A model generated the notes under the pieces. The model was not told the DNA's origin. It ran no database searches and worked only from the letters and a program-made list of their open reading frames with translations. A DNA stretch of 20,632 nt from Mesorhizobium amorphae. GTDB taxonomy: Bacteria; Pseudomonadota; Alphaproteobacteria; Rhizobiales; Rhizobiaceae. The position numbers were made by a program, and so were the translations under genes. Location of the stretch: NCBI GenBank assembly GCA_003240775.1, contig QFNI01000060.1:1-20632 (forward strand). Reading direction: 5' to 3'. Shown here piece by piece: positions 15,043-20,632 of the stretch (positions within the stretch are counted from its first letter, which is position 1; each line of letters starts with the position of its first letter).

Positions 15043-17774
15043 TGGACAGGCAGCCGCTCGAACTCACGGTGAACGGCCAAGCGGTGAGCCTTTCGGTCTC
15101 GCCCGTGCAGCGCTTGTCGGCGCTTCTGCGCGACGAATTGGGGCTGGTCGGCACCAAGAGCGGCTGCGATGCGGGCGATTGCGGGGCCTGCACCGTGCTG
15201 CTCAACGGCGCGCCCGTCTGCGCATGCCTGGTACCTGCGGCACAAGCCGAAGGTGGTGCGGTGCGCACGGTGGAAGGACTGGCCAACGGACATCTTTCCG
15301 CGCTCCAGGCATCGTTTCTGGCGCATGGGGCCGTGCAGTGCGGCATCTGCACACCGGGCCTCCTGATGACAGCCACGGCCTTTCTGGAAACCTGCCCCCA
15401 GCCGAGCGAGGATGCGGTGAAGGATGCGCTCGGCGGCGTGCTCTGCCGCTGCACGGGCTATCGCGCGATCCTGAAGGCCGTGGTGAACGCGTGGCGGTTC
15501 AGCAACGGCTTGCCGGTCGCCATGCCCGAGGTCGGCAAGGCGGTGGGCTCCTCCACGCTGCGGCTCGACGGCGAACGCAAGGCGAAGGGCGAGGACCGTT
15601 TCGGAGCCGACTCGTTTCCGACGGACGCCCTGCGGGTGCATGTGATCCGCTCTCCCCACCACGCCGCGCGCTTTGTGATCGGGGATACGGACGCCCTGCG
15701 GACGGCGCATCCGGCGATTGCCGGCATCTTCACCGCAAGCGACATCCCCGGCATCAACCGCTTCGGGACCATTCCCGCATTCGCCGACCAGCCGGCCCTG
15801 GCGGAGAACGAGACGCGCTTTCGCGGAGAAGCCGTGGCGCTGGTGGCGGTGGAGCCCTGGGCTTCGTTCGACCCTGCGGATTTTCCGGTGTCCTGGGAGC
15901 CGCTCGACCCGTTGCTCGACCCCGAGACCGCGCTCGGCGGCAGGCTGCTGCACGCAACGCGAAGGGAAAACATCCTCGTGCGCGGGCTCGTGGAGCGGGG
16001 CGAAGCCGAAGCCGCACTGGCGCGGGCCGCGCACAGCGTGTCTGAAACCATCCGCACGGCCTTCGTGGAACATGCGCCAATTGAGCCCGAGGCGGGCTGG
16101 GCGGTGATGGACGAGGATACGCTGGTGGTGACGGCCTGCACCCAGGCCCCCTTCATGGACCGCGATGACACCGCCAAGGTGCTGGGCTTGCCGACCGACA
16201 AGGTGCGGATCGTGCCGACCGCCACGGGCGGCGGCTTCGGCACCAAGCTCGACATCTCCGTGCAGCCGCTGGTGGGGCTGGTCGCCATGCGGACGGGGCG
16301 GGCGGCCGCACTCGCTTTCACGCGGGCCGAATCCATGATGGCCACCACCAAGCGCCATCCCGCGCTGATGCACGCTTCGATGGGTGCGGACGCCGAGGGC
16401 CGGATTTCCGGCATGGTGTTCGACGGCACCTTCGACACCGGCGCCTATGCGAGCTGGGGGCCGACGGTCGCGAACCGCGTGCCGGTCCATGCAAGCGGGC
16501 CCTATTTCATGCCCGACTATCGCGCCGCCACGGTTGCCGTGCACACCAACGGGCCGGTATCGGGCGCCTTCCGCGGCTTCGGCGTACCGCAGGCGACGAT
16601 CATGCAGGAGCTGCTGTTCGACCGCTTGGCGGAAGCCTGCGGCCTGGATCGCTTGGCGTTCCGCCAGCGCAACGCGCTCCGCGACGGGCTGTCCACGGTG
16701 ACGGGACAAGTCCTCCCCTCTGGCGTCGGCATCGGCGCCTGCCTGGATGCGCTGGAGCCACATTGGACGCGCGCCTTGGAAGAAGCGCGAACCTTCAACG
16801 CGCGAAACGGAGTGACCCGGCGGGGCGTGGGTGTGGCGTCCTGCTGGTATGGCTGCGGCAACACCTCGCTGCCCAACCCCTCCACCATCCGCATCGGCCT
16901 GTCGGCTGCGGGCAGCGTGGTGCTCCACCAGGGCGCCGTCGATATCGGGCAGGGGGCGAACACCGTGATACCCCAGATCGCCAGCGACGCGCTCGGCCTG
17001 CCGCTCGGCTCGTTCACGCTTCTGGGGGCGGACACCGCGATCACGCCCGATGCGGGCAAGACATCGGCCTCGCGCCAGACCTTTGTGTCGGGCAGGGCTG
17101 CGGAGCTTGCCGGACGCGCGCTGCGCGAACAAATCCTGCGCGCGGCCAATGTCGGAACGGAAGCGAACCTGTCCTTGGCAAGTGGCGTGCTTACCGTTCG
17201 CCAGGGCGAGGCCGAGCGGCGCATTGATCTCAGTGCCCTGCCGACAGATGCAGCGGGGCTCGTCTTCGTGGCCGAGGAGACCTACGATCCGCCCGTCACG
17301 CCCCTCGACGCCAAGGGGCAGGGCAGTCCTTATGCGGTCTATGGCTGGGGCGCGCAGGTGGTGGAGCTCGAGGTCGACACCGCGCTAGGCCTCGTGCGGC
17401 TCGTCAAGATCACCGCCGCCCACGATGTCGGCCGTGCCATCAACCCGCTTCTCGCGCGTGGGCAGATTGAGGGCGGCATCGCGCAGGGCATCGGGCTTGC
17501 TTTGATGGAGGAATACATCCCCGGCCGCACCGAAAATCTGCACGACTACCTCATCCCCACGATCGGCGACGTGCCGGAAATCGAGGCGATCCTGGTGGAG
17601 GTGCCCGACGGGGAGGGGCCTTTCGGCGCCAAGGGCCTGGGCGAGCATGTGCTGATCCCCACCGCTCCCGCCATTCTCAACGCCATCCGCGACGCGACGG
17701 GTGCTGCCGTCACCACGCTGCCCGCGACCCCGCCCCGCGTGCTCGCTGCGATCCGCGCGAGGGGGCAGGCATGA
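15039..17774 (+). CDS. Fused [2Fe-2S]/molybdopterin subunit of a xanthine dehydrogenase / aldehyde oxidoreductase-family hydroxylase
   Basis: A 911-residue catalytic subunit with domains in the order of aldehyde oxidoreductase. A plant-type [2Fe-2S] domain has Cys43, 48, 51 and 63. A helical [2Fe-2S] domain has C101-x2-C104 and C136-x-C138. The molybdopterin domains carry GGGFGTK (397-403), AFRGFGVPQ (510-518) and GAKGLGE, which ends in the presumed catalytic base Glu869. Such enzymes hydroxylate aldehydes, purines or N-heteroaromatics using water oxygen. Most bacterial relatives keep the Fe-S part as a separate small subunit; here it is fused, as in Desulfovibrio gigas aldehyde oxidoreductase, yet an FAD gene is present beside it. 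Two adjacent ATGs (15039, 15042) are possible starts; GAGG sits 4 or 7 bases before them. No xdhC-like maturation gene is in the window. The substrate is unknown. Confidence 0.9.
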   Translation: MMDRQPLELTVNGQAVSLSVSPVQRLSALLRDELGLVGTKSGCDAGDCGACTVLLNGAPVCACLVPAAQAEGGAVRTVEGLANGHLSALQASFLAHGAVQCGICTPGLLMTATAFLETCPQPSEDAVKDALGGVLCRCTGYRAILKAVVNAWRFSNGLPVAMPEVGKAVGSSTLRLDGERKAKGEDRFGADSFPTDALRVHVIRSPHHAARFVIGDTDALRTAHPAIAGIFTASDIPGINRFGTIPAFADQPALAENETRFRGEAVALVAVEPWASFDPADFPVSWEPLDPLLDPETALGGRLLHATRRENILVRGLVERGEAEAALARAAHSVSETIRTAFVEHAPIEPEAGWAVMDEDTLVVTACTQAPFMDRDDTAKVLGLPTDKVRIVPTATGGGFGTKLDISVQPLVGLVAMRTGRAAALAFTRAESMMATTKRHPALMHASMGADAEGRISGMVFDGTFDTGAYASWGPTVANRVPVHASGPYFMPDYRAATVAVHTNGPVSGAFRGFGVPQATIMQELLFDRLAEACGLDRLAFRQRNALRDGLSTVTGQVLPSGVGIGACLDALEPHWTRALEEARTFNARNGVTRRGVGVASCWYGCGNTSLPNPSTIRIGLSAAGSVVLHQGAVDIGQGANTVIPQIASDALGLPLGSFTLLGADTAITPDAGKTSASRQTFVSGRAAELAGRALREQILRAANVGTEANLSLASGVLTVRQGEAERRIDLSALPTDAAGLVFVAEETYDPPVTPLDAKGQGSPYAVYGWGAQVVELEVDTALGLVRLVKITAAHDVGRAINPLLARGQIEGGIAQGIGLALMEEYIPGRTENLHDYLIPTIGDVPEIEAILVEVPDGEGPFGAKGLGEHVLIPTAPAILNAIRDATGAAVTTLPATPPRVLAAIRARGQA

Positions 17775-18193
17775 TCGAGGAAGCCATCGACTACCGGCTC
17801 GAGGAGCAGGCGGGCTTCCTGCTGCGCCGTGCCACGCAGCGCCATCTGGCGATCTTCGCGCGCACGGTAGGCGACCTCACCCCGCCGCAATTCGCGGCCC
17901 TCTGCATGCTCCACCGAGAAGGGCCGATGGCCCAAAGCGCGCTGGGCGTGGCGGTCGCCATGGATGCCGCGACGATCAAGGGCGTGATCGACCGCTTGGC
18001 CGCGCGCGGGCTGGTGGCGCTGGCCTCCGACCCCGATGACCGCCGCAAGGTGATGGCGCAGCTGACGCACGATGGCATGCGCGAGGTGGAGCGCCTGCTT
18101 CCGCTCGCCGAGCGGATCACGGCGGAAACGCTGGCACCGCTGTCGGCGCGCGAGGCCGCCACCCTGCAAAGGCTGCTCGCGAAGCTCGGTTGA
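17771..18193 (+). CDS. MarR-family transcriptional regulator
   Basis: A 140-residue winged-helix DNA-binding protein, the usual MarR length. The helix-turn-helix region runs from TPPQFAALCMLHREG (about residue 37) through QSALGVAVAMDAATIKGVIDRLAARGLV, followed by the wing signature ASDPDDRRKVMAQLT. The conserved D-x-R-R-K is present. MarR proteins usually act as dimeric repressors released by a small aromatic ligand, often the substrate of the neighbouring pathway. The start overlaps the stop of the molybdenum hydroxylase gene (ATGA), so it is the third gene of that operon and very likely regulates it. The palindrome at 14151-14164 is the best candidate site. The ligand is unknown. Confidence 0.92.
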   Translation: MIEEAIDYRLEEQAGFLLRRATQRHLAIFARTVGDLTPPQFAALCMLHREGPMAQSALGVAVAMDAATIKGVIDRLAARGLVALASDPDDRRKVMAQLTHDGMREVERLLPLAERITAETLAPLSAREAATLQRLLAKLG

Positions 18194-18238
18194 GCACAAT
18201 TTTCGCGAGCGAGCGTTTTACGGGAATGGACGGCCTGT

Positions 18239-18277
18239 GAGAGGCCTGGGTTTGGAACACCATTCCCACCGCCTCTC
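18239..18277 (+). promoter_or_regulatory. Long imperfect hairpin between marR-type gene and fpr
   Basis: Three nested complementary arms are visible: GAGAGGC/GCCTCTC (18239-18245 with 18271-18277), TGGG/CCCA (18247-18250 with 18265-18268) and TGG/CCA (18253-18255 with 18260-18262). They make 14 pairs with small internal loops. No T-run follows, so an ordinary intrinsic terminator is doubtful. It may be a leader element of fpr, a weak terminator of the upstream operon, or an operator. Confidence 0.4.
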
Positions 18278-18367
18278 TTGCGGAGACGTTCCTTTGCACA
18301 CTAAGTAAATTCCGATCTCGGGCCGCCCTTGCGCCCTCCATCTTCGTTCCCGACCGAGGCCGTTTCC

Positions 18368-19195
18368 ATGCAGAGTTCGCCTGCCGCCGCTGCCCCTGTT
18401 GCAGACGCCGCCGTTCCCGCCGGCGTCCATGCCGAGACCGTGGTGTCGGTGAAGCACTACACCGACCGCCTGTTCTCCTTCCGCATGACCCGGCCCCAGA
18501 GCTTCCGCTTCCGCTCGGGCGAGTTCGTGATGATCGGCCTGCCCGCCGAGGATCCGGGCGCCAAGCCCATCTTCCGCGCCTATTCGGTCGCGAGCCCCGC
18601 CTGGGACGAGGAGCTCGAATTCTATTCGATCAAGGTGCCCGACGGCCCGCTCACCTCGCGCCTCCAGCAGATCAAGCCCGGCGACACCGTCTACATGCGC
18701 CCACGCTCCACGGGCACGCTGGTGACGGACGCGCTTCTGCCGGGCCGCCGCCTGTTTCTCTTCTCGACCGGCACGGGGTTTGCGCCCTTCGCCTCGATCG
18801 TGCGCGATCCCGACACCTACGAGAAGTTCGAGGAGATCGTGGTGACGCACACCGTGCGCGACCGCGCCGAGCTCGCTTATGGCGAGGCGCTCGCCCAGGA
18901 GGTGGCCGACGACCCGTTGATCGGCGAGCTGACCGGCGACCGCCTGCGCTTCTACACCACCACGACCCGCGAGGATTCCCCCCGCACCGGCCGCATCACG
19001 ACCCTGATCGAGAACGGCAAGCTCTTCCTCGATCTCGCCATTCCCACGCTCGACCCGGAACACGACCGCGCCATGATCTGCGGCTCGGCCGCGATGCTGA
19101 AGGACATCAAGGCCCTTCTCGAATCCCTCGGCTTCGACGAAGGCTCCCTCAACCGCCCCGGCACCTTCGTGGTGGAACGCGCTTTCGTGGGCTGA
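18368..19195 (+). CDS. fpr: Ferredoxin-NADP+ reductase
   Basis: A 275-residue cytoplasmic FAD enzyme that exchanges electrons between NADPH and ferredoxin or flavodoxin; in proteobacteria it serves redox balance, Fe-S assembly and oxidative stress defence. The FAD-binding motif RAYSVASP is at residues 70-77 and the NADP-site segment STGTGFAPF at 133-141. The protein ends FVVERAFVG, the C-terminus typical of the bacterial (Azotobacter/Rhodobacter-type) subclass. Compared with the usual length of about 257, it has an Ala/Pro-rich N-terminal extension of roughly 18 residues. ATG 18368 is chosen because GAGG lies 8 bases upstream; an in-frame TTG at 18329 has no such site. It stands alone, 174 bases after the MarR-type gene, with a hairpin in the gap. 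Confidence 0.94.
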   Translation: MQSSPAAAAPVADAAVPAGVHAETVVSVKHYTDRLFSFRMTRPQSFRFRSGEFVMIGLPAEDPGAKPIFRAYSVASPAWDEELEFYSIKVPDGPLTSRLQQIKPGDTVYMRPRSTGTLVTDALLPGRRLFLFSTGTGFAPFASIVRDPDTYEKFEEIVVTHTVRDRAELAYGEALAQEVADDPLIGELTGDRLRFYTTTTREDSPRTGRITTLIENGKLFLDLAIPTLDPEHDRAMICGSAAMLKDIKALLESLGFDEGSLNRPGTFVVERAFVG

Positions 19196-19211
19196 GGTCT
19201 GGCCTTCCCGC

Positions 19212-19239
19212 TTGCCTCACCTCCGCCCCCCCGCATAGA
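19212..19239 (+). promoter_or_regulatory. Possible sigma-70-type promoter of the FAH-family gene
   Basis: A -35-like TTGCCT (19212-19217) is separated by 16 bases from a -10-like CATAGA (19234-19239), 44 bases before the ATG at 19284. The match is only partial, and high GC makes chance hits less likely but not negligible. Confidence 0.3.
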
Positions 19240-19283
19240 AGCGGAACGCCGGGCCAAGGGGTGCGGGCAAGAGGAGAGGAAGA

Positions 19284-20123
19284 ATGAAGCTTTGTCGGTA
19301 TGGGGAGTCGGGCGCGGAGAAGCCTGGGGTGATCGACGCGGACGGGCGCATTCGCGATCTGTCGGGCGTGATCAGTGATGTCGGCGGCGCGGCCCTTGTC
19401 GACATGAGCTGGGCCGATGGGCTCGATGTGGCCTCGCTTCCGCTGGTGGAAGGCACGCCCCGCTTCGGGCCCTGCGTCGCCGGCACCGGCAAGTTCATCT
19501 GCATCGGCCTCAACTACGCCGACCACGCGGCCGAGTCGGGCCTCGCCGTACCGCCCGAGCCCGTGATCTTCATGAAGGCGACCTCGGCCATCGTCGGCCC
19601 CGACGACGACGTGCTCATTCCCCGCGGCTCGGAAAAGACCGACTGGGAGGTCGAGCTTGCGGTGGTGATCGGCAAGCCGGCGAAATACGTTTCCGAGGAC
19701 CAGGCGCTCGACCATGTGGCGGGCTATGCCGTGACGCACGACGTGTCGGAGCGCGCCTACCAGATCGAGCGCTCGGGCCAGTGGACCAAGGGCAAGTCCT
19801 GCGACACCTTCGGCCCGATCGGCCCCTGGCTGGTGACGCGCGACGAGGTTGCCGACCCGCAGGATCTCACGATGTGGCTCACCCTCAACGGCGAGACCAT
19901 GCAGAGCGGCTCGACCAAGACCATGGTCTACGGCGTGAAGTATCTCGTCTCCTACCTCTCGCAGTTCATGACGCTGCACCCCGGCGACGTGATCTCGACC
20001 GGCACCCCGCCCGGCGTGGGCATGGGCATGAAGCCGCCGCGCTACATCAAGGCCGGCGACGTGGTGGAACTGGCGATCGAGGGCCTGGGCCAGCAGAAGC
20101 AGACCTTCAAGGCTGACGCCTGA
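19284..20123 (+). CDS. Fumarylacetoacetate hydrolase (FAH) family protein
   Basis: A 279-residue metal-dependent enzyme of the FAH superfamily, which cleaves C-C bonds or decarboxylates/isomerises beta-diketo and oxo acids. The FAH-fold signatures are clear: GLNYADHAAESG (residues 75-86), the metal ligand set Glu122 and Glu124 in DWEVELAVVIG with Asp153 in THDVSER, then GKSCDTFGPIGPW and STGTPPGVGMGM. The overall sequence resembles proteins annotated as 2,4-diketo-3-deoxy-L-fuconate/rhamnonate hydrolase or, often wrongly, ureidoglycolate lyase. The exact substrate cannot be fixed. The start ATG has a strong GAGGAGAGGA site upstream. It lies 88 bases after fpr and may have its own promoter. 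The sugar ABC transporter beyond it is on the opposite strand, which is weak support for a sugar-acid role. Confidence 0.88.
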   Translation: MKLCRYGESGAEKPGVIDADGRIRDLSGVISDVGGAALVDMSWADGLDVASLPLVEGTPRFGPCVAGTGKFICIGLNYADHAAESGLAVPPEPVIFMKATSAIVGPDDDVLIPRGSEKTDWEVELAVVIGKPAKYVSEDQALDHVAGYAVTHDVSERAYQIERSGQWTKGKSCDTFGPIGPWLVTRDEVADPQDLTMWLTLNGETMQSGSTKTMVYGVKYLVSYLSQFMTLHPGDVISTGTPPGVGMGMKPPRYIKAGDVVELAIEGLGQQKQTFKADA

Positions 20124-20157
20124 TCAGTCTGCTTTCCTAAGTGAGAGCCTCTCCGAT

Positions 20158-20238
20158 TCCCCTCCCCCTTGAGGGGAGGGGTTAGGGGTGGGGGTAAAAC
20201 CTCCACCGCTCCGACTGTCATTCAGGATACCCCACCCC
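20158..20238. repeat. REP-like palindromic repeat between convergent genes
   Basis: CCCCTCCCC (20159-20167) pairs perfectly with GGGGAGGGG (20173-20181) around a 5-base loop. Directly after comes GGGGTGGGG (20185-20193), which is the reverse complement of CCCCACCCC at 20230-20238. C- and G-run palindromes of this form are common dispersed intergenic repeats in alphaproteobacteria. It lies 35 bases past the FAH-family stop and may also end transcription from both sides. The stretch 20239-20326 shows nothing further. Confidence 0.7.
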
Positions 20239-20326
20239 GTATCCCCTGCGCTTCACAGAGCTCAGAACGCGTTCGATCCCCAAGAAGCCACCCCATGGCT
20301 TCTCGCCGACCTTCGGCCGCCGCCTC

Positions 20327-20632
20327 TCACCGCATCCGCATGCCATCCGCGCCGAAGCGGAACATGCGTGCGGAATCCGGGGTGGCGAAAAGTGCTGTGC
20401 CCGGCTCCGCTGCATATTCCCCGAAAAGCCGAACGGTGATCAGGCCGGCCTGCTCGGTGTCCAGGTAGAGATTGGTGTCGGCGCCCAGGTGCTCGGCGTG
20501 GACCACCGTGCCGCGCCACGCGCCTTCGCTTGTGCTGACGGCGACGTGCTCGGGGCGGACGCCGACCATTGAGGCAGTCTCGCCAAGCCTCGCACCATCG
20601 ATGAAGTTCATCTTGGGCGAGCCGATGAAGCC
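20327..20632 (-). CDS. Sugar ABC transporter ATP-binding protein (MalK/UgpC family), C-terminal end, 5' part outside window
   Basis: The last 101 residues of a carbohydrate importer ATPase, read on the - strand and continuing past the right edge. It begins GFIGSPKMNFIDG, the segment that joins the nucleotide-binding domain to the regulatory domain in MalK/UgpC/MsmX proteins. It continues with VGVRPEHVAV, the TOBE-domain signature, and then HLGADTNLYL and TVRLFGEYAAEPGTALFATPDSARMFRF, typical of the end of the family. Only the TOBE region is visible; the Walker motifs would be upstream, outside the window. It powers uptake of a sugar or glycerol-3-phosphate through a membrane complex whose genes are not seen here. 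The transported substrate cannot be deduced. Confidence 0.9.
   Translation of the reverse strand, partial: GFIGSPKMNFIDGARLGETASMVGVRPEHVAVSTSEGAWRGTVVHAEHLGADTNLYLDTEQAGLITVRLFGEYAAEPGTALFATPDSARMFRFGADGMRMR

Noticed and set aside
18232..18246. Short inverted repeat GGCCT-N5-AGGCC after the MarR-type gene
   Set aside because: The stem has only 5 pairs, no T-run follows, and it overlaps and competes with the longer hairpin at 18239-18277.
18329..18367. TTG start that would extend the fpr protein by 13 residues
   Set aside because: No ribosome binding site stands before it, while ATG 18368 has GAGG at proper spacing.
1..20632. CRISPR array, tRNA/rRNA, insertion sequence, toxin-antitoxin or phage defence genes
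   Set aside because: Looked for on both strands; no regularly spaced repeats, tRNA-like folds, transposase motifs or defence-type gene pairs were recognised.

Overview
This is GC-rich chromosomal DNA with tightly packed genes, GTG/TTG starts and many ATGA/GTGA stop-start overlaps. The gene order ahcY - divL - tsaE/amgK - murU - addB - addA - trxA, together with protein signatures such as a DivL-type kinase with Tyr at the phospho-acceptor position, points to an alphaproteobacterium, most likely of the order Hyphomicrobiales (Rhizobiales). No genus can be named from the sequence alone. No tRNA, rRNA, CRISPR array, transposase, integrase or phage gene was seen.

Left half (1-12.98 kb), conserved core on the + strand. 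The window opens inside ahcY (S-adenosylhomocysteine hydrolase), which ends in a strong intrinsic terminator. Then comes divL, a membrane-anchored PAS-rich atypical kinase of the CckA-CtrA cell-cycle circuit. It is followed by a run of four closely spaced or overlapping genes: a fusion of TsaE (tRNA t6A synthesis) with an AmgK-type sugar kinase, the MurU-type nucleotidyltransferase that pairs with AmgK in cell-wall recycling, and addB and addA for double-strand break processing. trxA follows after a 101-base gap holding a perfect inverted repeat and closes with a second intrinsic terminator.

Right half (12.98-20.6 kb), accessory metabolism. A small zinc-type GFA-family gene is convergent with a nicotinamidase gene (pncA) on the - strand. 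Divergent from pncA is a three-gene overlapping operon: an FAD subunit, a large fused [2Fe-2S]/molybdopterin subunit of the xanthine dehydrogenase/aldehyde oxidoreductase family, and a MarR-type regulator. A perfect 14-base palindrome sits directly in front of this operon, across its ribosome binding site, and is a good candidate operator. After the operon come a ferredoxin-NADP+ reductase (fpr), preceded by a long imperfect hairpin, and a fumarylacetoacetate hydrolase-family gene. A REP-like palindromic repeat separates that gene from the C-terminal end of a MalK/UgpC-type sugar ABC transporter ATPase entering from the right on the - strand.

The least characterised unit is the MarR-controlled molybdenum hydroxylase at 14.15-18.19 kb. 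Its substrate is unknown; the adjacent nicotinamidase makes an N-heterocycle such as nicotinate one testable possibility. Nothing in the window clearly amounts to a wholly new kind of system.
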